64,000 nucleotides of DNA from Cyanodermella asteris (Eukaryota > Ascomycota > Lecanoromycetes > Ostropales > Stictidaceae): positions 150,855 to 214,854 of the forward strand of contig UYJD01000012.1 in the NCBI GenBank assembly GCA_900618795.1, read 5' to 3'. The notes beneath the pieces are model-generated. The model saw only the letters and a list, made by a program, of their open reading frames with translations, was not told the DNA's origin and did not search any database. A program made the position numbers and the translations under genes. Below are positions 53,938 to 64,000 of the stretch, one piece after another (the stretch's first letter is position 1; each line of letters starts with the position of its first letter).

Positions 53938-56900
53938 CTACGAAGACCCTTGCCTTTCTTCGATCATGTTGTTTATCTGCTTAATCAGATCTCCCATCCC
54001 GAATGGCTTCGACAACACGTCGTCCATACCGGCTTGAAGCATACCTTCGCGCTGCTCAACTCTAACATTCGCGCTGATGCCGAGGATGGGCACCCTGTTC
54101 GAATGGTCATCTCCCCAGCATGACAATTCCTTCTTGCGGATTACCTTCATCGCGGTGTTGCCGTCCATGACAGGCTGTGGGATGTCAGCTTGCTCGCCCA
54201 GGGCCGATCGCATGGATCACTTACCATTTCTTGGTCCATGAGAACGAGATCGAAATGCCCTGCATCTGTCGCCTGGCTGGTGCCATCATCAGCTCGTTGG
54301 TCTTTCTTCTCTTGGTCGCCGAATCTGGCCTGGAAAGCGTCCACTGCTTGCTGTCCGTTATTTGCCGTGGTTACTCTGAATCCCTTCGCTGCGAGTTGAC
54401 GCTTCAAAACACGCTGATTGATCACGTTATCCTCCACTAGTAGAACATGCCGTGGTGGCGACGTTCGTGGCTTGACGCTATCTGCCTTAGGAAGAGCTGG
54501 ATCCGCATCATCCGACTTTGTGACCGAATTCTGCTTGAACCCAGCATTCGGAATCTCTTCAGCAGATGGGCTGCCACTCAATCCAGACTTATCGTCTACC
54601 TGTGTTTGGCGTGACTTTTCTTCGTCTGGGCTTCGATCCTTCTTCGCCTCTTGTTTGGGGGACGCTGACTTGTCCTCAGGTTTGTTCCGCTCACGACCAG
54701 ACTGAGATTTTGAAGACAGAAGGTTTCCAGGTCTTTCGAGCTCCCCTTCAGTCCGCGTCTCACCTCCAGACCATTCCTTCTTTCGCTCTTCTTCCTCCGA
54801 CTGCTCCTGTTGGCGAAACTCAGCCTCTCGGGCCATTTTTCTGTCAACCTGTTCTGCAATCTTGGCGCTCCTCTCGTGTCGGTCGTCGCTACTTGCAGCG
54901 GGATGGGCCTCCTGCCTCGATTCGATGGGTGGTTCGATCAAGCTTTGAGGTGTTCGTTCATCAATAGGCGCGTCATCAGGAACAAGGCTACTGTCCTGTA
55001 GGTCGGCCTCTCGTTTCTCGATCTCTTTCTGCTTAGGTTTCTCAATCAACCTGACCTTGAAGAAGAAGCCGAAAGTGCTGCCTTCGCCTTCCTTTGATGC
55101 CACTCCTATATCACCACCATGCAGTTGACACAATTTGCGGCTGATGAAGAGGCCGAGTCCACTACCTCCGTACTGTTCTTGTGTTTTTGGCGTGGCTTGG
55201 TGGAAGCGTTCGAACAGGCGGGCTTGATCCTCATCGCTGATTCCAATGCCTGTATCGCGAACAGCAACCAGAAGATATGCCAATCGGCCGTCCCCCCATT
55301 CCGGTCCCAGAGTAGCATCCATTCGATGTGCTGCTTCTTCGTCCTTGAAGAAAACTACACTGGGGGGATAACTAGTCGGCCGTGCAGAGGATGCGCCCAG
55401 GCTGACGATGATTTTGCGCTCGCCATTCTTGCGAGCCGTGAACTTTATAGCGTTGGTCATGAGATTTACTAGCACTTGGTTGACTCGAACCATGTCGGCT
55501 CGTACCCAATCAATGCCGGCATCGGGATAGGAAGAGTCTAGGGCAAATTTGATATCAATGCTCTTCTCGCGTAGTTCTGGTTGGAAGATGCGAAGGTATT
55601 GAGCAAACTTTTGCTCGGGTTGGAATGGTGAAGGTGTCAGAGACAGCATCATAGCATCCAGCTTCGAGAATGAAAGAATGTCGTCCACGATGTTCTTTTG
55701 GTGCGAAACACAGAATAGTATCGTCTCTGTGGCCTCAACAACGTCGTTGAGACAAGCCTCATCGACGATGTGATTCTTCGAGTGCGCACCGTCGATACTG
55801 ACAGAGTCTTCACCCTTAGGGCTGCCTTTGATGCTCTCAAGGATGCCTTCGGAGCAGTGCAAGATGGCTGACAATGGATTCCTGATCTCGTGCGAGATCA
55901 TGTCCATGAACTTTTCTTGTTGCTTCTTCCGCTCGATGGCTTCAGTCGCGATGCGCTTCTGGTAAAGCTCTGCCGCCTTGAGGGAGGTAATATCGATGAT
56001 AGCACAAATATAACCATCCTGAGCAATCGGTGCCTTGTCGCTGATTGGCCGCATCATGAACATGCGCCAAGATGGCGAGTCATACTCGCCTGGTCCAGCC
56101 GATCGGAACTGAGTATTTAGGACTTCATCTGTGTGGAAAGCATTCTTGTACTCAAGCATAACCCTGTCGTAGTCTTCAGGATGAATGCTTTGAGGCCAGG
56201 CCCGGAAAGGATTCGCCCCGGGATGTGTTGTGAGTTTGTAGAAGAGGTCATTCACGAACAGGGCGTCGGCGTCCGAGTCGAGTATTGCCAATCCGGTAGG
56301 AATCATATGGGCGAACTGTCAAATCAGCATCCATCGAAGTAACGGACGCTCTCTCGTCTGACGCTTACCTTTTGGAATAGAAGTCGTCCGTCGACAGGCA
56401 AGTCCTTTACCACCTTGCTAGAATCGGCCCGGACCTTCGGATCAATACCTGTTGTGCCTTGTCCAAGGCTATCGTCTGTATAGGTTAGCCACCTGTTTCC
56501 TAGGCATTGGGGAAATTTGCCTTTGAATATAGCGTTGTTGAGCCATTTCGTAAGTCCGCTGGGTGAGAGCAAGCCACGAAGCTCGTCACTTCTCTCGCGT
56601 CCGCTGTCTGAGTCAACCTTACCTTCGCCTTCGTTATCGGGTTCCTTAGGTTGCTTCTTCCAGAAACCCTTCATCGGAGAAACAGAACTCGACATGACTT
56701 GGGCCATAACACCCTCAATACCGGGTCCGTCACCGCATAGTGGATGCAAGAGCGTTTGAACTTGTTGCAGATCCTGGCCATGGCTCTCGAAGAAGTTGCG
56801 GCTTTCTGTCAAACATTAGCTCAGCAAAGCACCAAGCTCTGTGAGAGGACTTGCCAGTGTCGTGCACCTGACCAGACATGGTAGCACGAAGTCTGCCAAC

Positions 56901-57443
56901 AGCTTCATCGCCCAAGATATCCGCGGCAGGTTTGCCTTGGCCTGCGATACTTCCGCTCATTGAGATCCAGGGCGTGTTGTGAATCATGATGAGATCCTTT
57001 CCCCAGAAAATGGCTGCTGCGTAGGGTAGCGTCACGAGCAGACTAGCAAGCGACTTCAGACATGGTGACCATTGGTGCATTTCGCCCAACGGAGTGTCGT
57101 CCCTGATCCAACTTTAGCTTTTGAACAACCGCGAGGATGCGCTCCCAGTTCTGAGAGTCGACGTGCCAAGAACTGCAACTTCATGTCTTGTTTGTGAAAG
57201 CCCGTGGAACGGGCGCCACGACGCAGGCTGGCATGGACATTGAACCTACCAGCTGACATATTTCAAGGGACCAAAGTCGATTGGTGGTTTCCAACGCTCC
57301 TTCGAGAAAGAGTTCTTTTCGTAATTCTTATTTTCCAGTCCGGGCCGGCCATTTTGATCATGCTGTGACTCTGACCGCGGCTGTTCCTCCTGAGGCCCGT
57401 CCCCTTTTCGATGATCAACACTCGACATACTCATCGCGCTCAT
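53938..57443 (-). CDS. Hybrid histidine kinase (PAS, HisKA, HATPase, receiver)
   Basis: Five exons on the minus strand: 57443-57250, 57102-56855, 56805-56369, 56315-54225 and 54174-53938, giving 1068 residues. Introns are 147, 49, 53 and 50 nt; the second has a GC donor. A PAS domain lies about 285-410 (FAHMIPTGLAILDSDADALF). The phosphorylated His is about 435 (SHEIRNPLSAIL). The ATPase has its N box near 580 (NLMTNAIKFT), G1 at 647 (DTGIGIS) and G2 at about 677 (GGSGLGL). A charged disordered linker of roughly 190 residues (Glu/Lys/Arg/Ser) precedes the receiver, whose acceptor is Asp987 (LVLMDQEM) and conserved Lys is about 1046 (LSKPF). The N-terminal region (SLLVTLPYAAAIFWG) looks like a sensory domain. 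Such kinases feed a His-Asp phosphorelay. The first Met could be preceded by another exon. Confidence 0.9.
56806..56854 (-). other. GC-AG intron of the histidine kinase gene
   Basis: A 49-nt intron read on the minus strand, with donor CTG|GCAAGT (the consensus form for GC donors), a GCTAAT branch and a TTGACAG acceptor. The GT donor 4 nt further on gives the wrong phase. The GC donor joins GQVHDTG to ESRNFFESHG with the frame kept into the next exon. Confidence 0.85.
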
Positions 57444-58058
57444 GGCATGATCGCTGATAGTAAAGTGGGCAATGTGTAGACGACGACCCTGGATTTGGGA
57501 AGCAGTGTTAGCTGCTGGAGAGAGCCGCAATGCCGAGACGGTGGTTTGCGGCCCAGACCCAGCGCGCAAGGTCGATGTTCAGATAGCCCAAAGGGGCAAC
57601 GAGCAGGAGGACCAGAGCCTGAGGTTTTCTAGGATACGAGTTGTTTTGAGGAACAGGATCTCATGCGATTCGAGGACGTGGCTCCAGGCGTTGCGTGGTC
57701 TGCAGAGTGTAGCCGGCTGGTTGTCGTTAGCCAACCGGCTTCCACACACACAACGCAATTTGCTAGACAGCCATGAAATACAGTATCGAGAATCTCAAGC
57801 TGGCAGGATCGGCTATACTATTCACGATGCGGTCATCGAGGACTTGTCTCAGTAAGTCAAACACAACCTGCTCAGTGTAATACGGCAATAGGAGTGTTGA
57901 CTAATCAAAAGCTTCGATTCTCTCCGCGTTGTGCAATGATGTAAGCGGCTTCAGCTCATGGGCTGCAACCTCGCAGGTTTCCTATTACGCACTTGTTCAA
58001 CAGGTTCACATCAACATGTTTCATCATTACGTATTCTTAGCCCAGAATGACAATCTTA
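57444..58058. promoter_or_regulatory. Region upstream of the histidine kinase and downstream of the dehydrogenase
   Basis: This 615-nt interval lies between two minus-strand genes. It should contain the kinase promoter and the dehydrogenase 3' UTR. A 127-codon plus-strand open frame (57472-57855) has no recognisable features. Confidence 0.45.
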
Positions 58059-59099
58059 CTATTGTCCAGCAGCAAATTCCGGCGAGATGTCCTTCAGCAA
58101 CTCGAGCATTTCCTGCCACACCCTCCTCTGAATCCCTTGACCTCGTTCGCTCTGAACGAACAAAGACTGTCTTTTGACTTGATTCTCCGCAAGATATTTT
58201 CCATTCGTCTCTTTGCCAGCTGCGATGCCGTGAACGAGCATCCTTGATCCTTTCTCAGCTGTCCAACCTAACCCCTTGAAAGCTAGTCTCTGCACAAGAG
58301 GCTCTTCCTTGTGTCTGTTCAGCTCGGTGGCACACCATCCGGGATTGACAATGTTCGCGACAACAGCTTCGTCATTGATCGTCTTGACCAACTCATTGAA
58401 GCACAAGTGCCCAATCAGCTTGCTCAGCTGGTAGCGATCCGGCATGTTTGCTGTCCTTGCATCACTTAAATTCCTGAAGATGCTTCGATCATCCGGTACG
58501 TTGAACTGAGAGTCGTCTGCGAAGGCATGCATGCACGATCCAACCAAAGTCAGGTTCGTCCGTGTGCCGAAGCTCCTTGCTGTCTCGCTCGATTTCGGCA
58601 GGACGCCTACTGCCATGAGCAATGTTGAGATGTCGTTGACGACAAGTGAACGTTCCATGCCCTGGGCGAGTTCTAATTTCGTCATCTCCACACCTGCATT
58701 CTCGATGATGCCGTCAAGTCGAGGGAGCTCAGTGTTGATTCGTTTGCAAAAGTTGATGACAGACTGGTAGGAGCTGAGGTCGACTTGCCATACTGAGAGC
58801 TTAGTGGATGATCCACAGTTCGTCTCCTTTCGAATTGTAGAAATGGCAGCTTCGCCCCTTTCGACGCTTCGACACCCCAAAATCAGAGTAGAAACGCCGA
58901 GGCGGACGCTGCACAATCGCTAGCTGGAGATTCCCAGCGGCAAAAGCTGCACGCACAGGTGCTTTGCTGCCTCGAAGCCCAAGCCCGTATTACCACCAGT
59001 GATAATGATAGTCTTGCCTGTCAAGTTCTCGTTGGGCATCGGAATAGTCCCGAAGATCTGCCCACCAAGGAGCTGCTTAACTTCGCTCAGCATAGCCAT
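58059..59099 (-). CDS. Short-chain dehydrogenase/reductase
   Basis: Exons 59099-58957 and 58908-58059 are joined by a 48-nt intron (GTGCGT donor, GTGCAG acceptor) and encode 330 residues. The cofactor motif TGGNTGLG lies at about 38-45, and the intron joint restores KHLVRLGVSTLILGCRS; the Arg after GC suggests NADP(H) preference. NAG lies in the fourth strand (IIENAGVEM), the catalytic Ser in LTLVGSCMH, and Tyr/Lys in YQLSK. The length and the GCRSVERGE stretch match the fungal group related to retinol dehydrogenases and WW-domain oxidoreductases. The substrate is unknown. Its start lies 5 nt from a long poly(dT) tract on the coding strand. Confidence 0.9.
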
Positions 59100-59104
59100 T
59101 TGTG

Positions 59105-59107
59105 AAA

Positions 59108-59140
<33 letters not shown>

Positions 59141-59146
59141 AAAAAA
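59105..59146. repeat. Poly(A)/poly(T) tract just upstream of the dehydrogenase start
   Basis: Twenty-two consecutive A (59105-59126) followed by an A-rich stretch broken by three G. On the dehydrogenase coding strand this is a poly(dT) tract ending a few bases before the ATG. Such tracts are common nucleosome-excluding promoter elements in fungi, and long homopolymers are also assembly-error prone. Confidence 0.9.
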
Positions 59147-62100
59147 TTCTTGGTCACTTCACAAGAGCTGATCAATTGGTGAATGAACAGATGGAATGTT
59201 CCTGAAGCGAATAAATAGATATTTGTGCAAGTCAATCTTGGAAACTGCTTCGCATTGAACTCCGAATGAACCGCTTCTTGACTTTATGATATATACACCT
59301 GAAATGCCCACATACATCGTTTTCGATTTCGGTGCGTAAAGCAAGGTCGCCAATAAGCACGCCCGCGCCCGCGCCCGCACCCGCGCGACACCTCGCTGCA
59401 TCGGGAGTAGCTTCAGCACTCCAAACCCCTGTCAGATCATGGTTTACTGAGGAGGTTGGACCCGAGTCGAGGTTCTCAAAATTCGCTGCTACTGTCTGTC
59501 GACTTCCCGTTTACCCCGCAGGAATTGCGGGCATGGATGGTTCGGAGTGTCGTCTAACGTGTATGTGCTTTAGAGCTTCGCACGATACTTGGCTACGTAC
59601 TTGGTAAGGTACTGGTCGGTCCTCGGCTGCCTACGCGGCTTCATACTTCACGAGGAAGTTGATTAGTTTGAACATTGCATCGTGAATTCACGACTCGACA
59701 ATTATCTTCTTGTCTCCCACTTGTTGCAGCGATATTTGTCATCTCTCGCGGCAATTTTTCCCTCAAAATATTGAGCACATCAACGCTGGCCTTTCTGCGG
59801 GAGATCAAACAGCACGACCGCCCGAAATCCACTACTCCCACCGAGTTGCCATCTTCTCATCCTTCAAGCTAAAAAAAAAATAAGGACAATGCAGTCGTCG
59901 CAGCGCAGCCAGCTGGACCCTTCGGACTCCCGGCGTCGTCTCGAGTCGCGGGCCCGGATCTCCACGTCACTGATTTCAACGCGAATCGGAATCGCGAGCA
60001 TGATAGCTGTACAATACAGTGCTTGGGCTACAGAGTAGGCCGGCAGGCCGTGAAAGACTCCATTCTACTCGTCTTGTTACTCTCCAAGCTCGGCCCGTAA
60101 ATGTCGCATCGAAATGTCGAAACAGAAGCTGTCGCAAGTGCTCGATTGAAATCTGACATTCCAAGATCAGACACGTGGCTGCGGCCGCCGATCGTCGACC
60201 ACGATCCAACCAACACGTATGCAAGGTAGAACCCCTTCTCCCATGGTATCTGATGATGTTGACATCTGGGCGTGCGACACGAGGCTTCTGTAAGCCGTCC
60301 ATCTTTCAAGTATGGCGGTCGCTCAGGTAAAAGAGTGCCGACAGTACTCGTCACCGTTTCCCAAACTCGAGCCTTCCAAGGACTGAAGACTACATTGACA
60401 AGCTCTTGGCTCACTTTCACAATCGTCATGACACCTGCTCCGTACGGACTGGTGCAATGCCAATGCTCGACACGGTGCTCTAATGACCTCAACATCTCGC
60501 TCCATGTCACCGCTTGCGAGACAAAACACGCATGCACCATCTTGGCCCGCCCACACGGCCCCGGCCCGCATCTACAGCGGCGACAGCACCTCGCAGAGTC
60601 CCAGCAAAAGACTTGACCAGAACGCCCACTTGGCGTTCGATTCCAATCTCTCTCGGTCTCAGATGTCACTGACACGGGGTGACCCTTGCGCTGAAAATTG
60701 ATAGGTAAGAAAAAAGTGTCTCCCGTGTGTTTCATGTTCCATTTCCGCGAAGAGCGAGCGAAGTACGGCGAGTTGACCCGAAACGTGTTGACGCGCGCCC
60801 CAACACGTGGCATCCACGCTGCTGTGAAGGAGATGCAACAAGGATTATTGGGCAAGGATCCTTCCTGCTTTGCCGTACGGACATACCTCTGGGCGTAGGC
60901 GTCGGACGAGTCCAACGCAAAGCTGAAACGTGACCATTTTCAATTTTCAAAACGTGCCTGTGGCAAGTAGAGGTAGGTAGCGGTGGTGTCGGGAGCAACA
61001 TTTGCGACTTGAACACTGTACAGCCGCTACGGCGGCATGTGTGCGTCAAGTTTCGGCGTTTGCAGTATGTCTAACCTTTTTTTCATCATCGTGTCTCTCC
61101 TCGAAACGTATCGGGATGGATCATGTACAGCAACTGGATGCGATGGCTGTCTCGTGGTGGCCGGGATTCAGCAGAGCCGCGCCCCGGGTAAGGCGCCACA
61201 AAAGATACACGCCTAATCAAAATACCGCACCTCCAACAAACGAGTCCTCCTCCTCCTTATCCTTTCCGTGCGAGACAAAGACAAGTAAGGGATGCCGCCA
61301 CACTCCGCATCCGCGACACAAGTACGTAGTTCGGCCGTTTCGGCCAGAGCCAGGCTATGATTGCATGCACGCATGGCCAGGTGTGTCGCCGGCCTAGACC
61401 ACCATATCCTTGTGTCAGAGATCTGACCACGGGAAACTCTTTCATTTTGCCATGGCGTGCTTTTTGCCATGCGAGCCATATTACCCGGCTCGCGTGGCAT
61501 GCCGCGCACGTTTCCAAGCCCGGCGAACGCCACCGGAAAGATATAAATATACACGGCTGTTGGATCGAGGAGTCAGCCGATGCGGAGGGTGCTTCTGGCA
61601 TCGTTCCATTACGCCAGCGAGTTGTTCTAGAAAGAGAAGGTAAATCTGGCGAGTGGTCAGGCTATTGACGCCACGGTTTCGCACTCGTATTTGGAGACTT
61701 GTTGGGAAAGTCTCTCCACGCGTGCTTGTAATGAGTGAGATGGTATGGGCGTTTCCCAGCTTTGTCGCGCCGCGGACATCCAAAGACAGCCGGTGGTCTC
61801 GTTGGTTTTCCAATCGTACGGTGCTTCTTCGTATTATTGGGCAGCAATTAATCTCCGCCAGGCGGACAGCTGGCCACAATCTCTTGAGGCAGTTCTACTG
61901 GCACGCCGTCTTGTAGGACGGTGCCGTATTGTTGCCCTTCCGAGGCGAAACGTGGTCGTTCGGGGCGGCTGCTGCAAGCCAACGAGACCATCTCAAGAGC
62001 AGCGCGGCTGGGGTGCACCAGTAAGATGCCGAAACAGCCGCCTACTTCGTGGCGACGGATCTTGGTATAGTGACTCATCAGCGCCGCTGTCAGTAGCGAG

Positions 62101-64000
62101 CGGGGGGTATCTGCAAACTACTGGTTGTCAGTATCTGACATCTAATACGCTGAGGGGCTCGTGGGCGGCTGTCTCTGTCGAGAGAGAAGTCGACCGAAGG
62201 TGATTGCTGGCAAGGAAACGGAAGTCCAGCAGTAGGCGAATGAGACGCTTCCTTCTGGTCCTCGCTTATTCCGATTTGGCGTCCGTGTATATGTGCCTTG
62301 AGCGGATTCCTACGTTGAAGGAGCCGGATCACCACGTGTCTGCTTCCTCACGCTTGGAGAATGCCGTGCGTGCTTAGCAGGATCTCCGCGAAATACGTTA
62401 CGACAGGATTCTGGAACAGAAATGAGTGATGCCTTCGCTTCATGTCCTTCTCGATCCGGCATTAGTGGACTTGAAGTGTGTGTTGTTGGCAGTCGAGCTC
62501 AAGTTCGTGGTAGCTCGAGCCTTGTCGGCCTGCAATACGGTCGCCCAGAACATGATGGGATGGAATCAGCCTTTACGTAAGGTCGTCCCGATGCAGTGGG
62601 CTAGGAGAACACCCGTCCGTCTGGTCAAGAAAGGCCATGCCGGCGACCGTCCCGGATTACGAAACGTCAACAGCAATAAGGCCGGATGAAGGCCTTCGAG
62701 AAGCCATGTCGGAGCATGCTCATTCAGTCGTAGTAGAGGTGCAGAGTCGACCTCCCAGGCTCGTATGCCCAACTGACTCGCGGTCTCAGATCCCACGCGT
62801 ATGGACACATGATCGAGCTCCATTCGAGTGCGTCGTCTCACGTCTGAAATGAGTACATCACAATCTCAGCTAACAATTTCCCCATCCGGAAGCCACTTGA
62901 AGAGCGTAGTGTGGACATCCCGCCTCTCGACTGGCAAGGCAGCTGGCAGCCTCATCGGTGACCACGTTTGGCAAATGGCACGTGGTACGCGCCAGGTAAC
63001 GGCCATGTTCCGCGCGGCCGCCGCGTATGTTTTGCACCGAGCCAGGAAAAAAAAAGCGGCCGAACAAGACTATGGCGGGCTGGGTGCCGCTCGCCAAGAA
63101 GTTTTGCGTAGTGCGGGAGAAGCAAACCAGCAGACAAGTCACGAGAAACACATGGCCAGAAACAGCGTGGCAGCTACCTGCAGAAAGTGCGCAATAGTGG
63201 TTACGCGTTAAAGCAGCGTCAGCTAAACAACGACGAAGACTGGTTATTTTCCACTCCCAAGCACTCCAAGGCGAAGATCGCTGGAACGCTGGTCGCTGAA
63301 AAAGTGGAGAGTAATAAAGGCAGCGTTGCGGATCAGAGAATGGGTTGGTCGGCGAAAAGGTGATTCGCTGGCGGACGATCCATCAAGATTTTTGACTGAG
63401 AAAAAAAGCTCGGGGGACTTCCTGTGGTGGTGGGGTTTGCTCTCCATTGACTGACTTTCTTGGAGGAGTGGGCACTCCACGCGATGAAACATTACCGTAT
63501 CCGTTCCGGTCCTTTTTTCCTCTCTCTCGGCTGCCACTTATAGCATGGTCAAATTTTCTCCGAATGTGGACGGACTTGGACGGTGGATCTACTATCTGGA
63601 GAAGGTGGCTGGTGTTAGAGGGCCTCGTATCGCAGGGTCATGGGCTGGGGTTGGGGAGCAGGGTTTTATGGCGAGCTGGGTTTTTCTTCATCAACGCTTG
63701 GCAAGTTGTGTTTTCGGCGATGGTGTCGGAAGGACGATGATCATAGAATCAATTATCTCGATGATGTGAGCTGCAGATATACGTTCGTGTTTATTTGACA
63801 GATATTTGTATGCGTTGCCGTATTCACTCACTGCGGGGACGAGTAGTGGAGTGGAGACGCATGAGGGAAACGACAGAAACAAGAGCGGTGTGGTGGGCTG
63901 TTCCGAGCACGGAAAGATCGTCTTGCTGATCGAAGACAAGGACGAACAAGATCACGGAACAGGACTCTTGAGATACCAAGTAACGAGGTCGCTGCAAGAC
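59147..64000. other. 4.9-kb right edge without a supported gene
   Basis: I find no gene with a recognisable domain or convincing splice structure. The longest open frame is 295 codons on the minus strand (60915-60028), overlapped by several shorter frames. Its residue make-up (many Arg, Cys and Trp, no domain) looks like chance translation of GC-rich DNA. The left part should hold the dehydrogenase promoter. A long regulatory region for a gene beyond the window, or non-coding transcription, is possible but not shown. Confidence 0.5.
59361..59387. repeat. GC-rich hexanucleotide microsatellite
   Basis: About four and a half units of GCCCGC with one change (CACCCG). It is short and of no evident function. 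Confidence 0.75.

Noticed and set aside
60028-60915. 295-codon minus-strand open frame
   Set aside because: High Arg, Cys and Trp content, no domain, no supporting splice or promoter context; probably chance in GC-rich DNA. Kept only as a check item.

Overview
This window is eukaryotic and almost certainly from a filamentous ascomycete (Pezizomycotina, probably a Dothideomycete; the class is an inference). Most spliced genes carry short introns of about 48-147 nt with GT-AG ends and CTAAT/CTGAC-like branch points. The gene content fits: GMC oxidoreductases, a Zn2Cys6 transcription factor, a hybrid histidine kinase, an Argonaute and a mitochondrial Gep3-type GTPase. GC content is moderate and intergenic distances are long. 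I see no CRISPR array, prokaryotic operon, rRNA, convincing tRNA, or retroelement or DNA transposon coding region.

Left third (1-24.7 kb): a GMC oxidoreductase with a GC-AG intron; a convergent gep3 GTPase; an HSL-type alpha/beta hydrolase; an unknown two-exon gene whose frame stays open past an in-frame TAG into a 30-residue repeat tail; a small antibiotic-biosynthesis-monooxygenase (ABM) gene; a coiled-coil protein kinase with a mitochondrial-looking N-terminus and a frame discontinuity; a 1272-residue largely disordered protein; a 225-nt assembly gap; a decayed GMC oxidoreductase; an intact GMC oxidoreductase; and GTP cyclohydrolase I.

Middle (24.7-46.3 kb): a small hypothetical gene, a small membrane protein, a Zn2Cys6/MHR transcription factor with one frame discontinuity, a hypothetical 379-residue protein and an Argonaute with a DEDD catalytic tetrad. 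Then come 6.1 kb without a recognisable gene, holding a 109-bp tandem duplication, followed by a full-size ABCA-type transporter.

Right third (46.3-64 kb): an archaemetzincin-like metalloprotease; a protein joining a degenerate ERI-1-like exonuclease fold, an RRM and two RanBP2 zinc fingers, with its stop codon inside a 3 x 78-bp minisatellite; a five-exon hybrid histidine kinase with a second GC-AG intron; a short-chain dehydrogenase with a poly(dT) tract just before its start; and about 4.9 kb in which I find no gene.

The genes look like ordinary housekeeping and accessory genes placed side by side. There is no polyketide synthase, NRPS or terpene synthase core, so I do not call a biosynthetic cluster despite the three GMC loci, ABM protein, transcription factor and transporter. 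Several loci (19.2-21.0 kb clearly; 8.3, 11.8, 25.96 and 29.3 kb possibly) carry stops or frame breaks and need transcript or read support.
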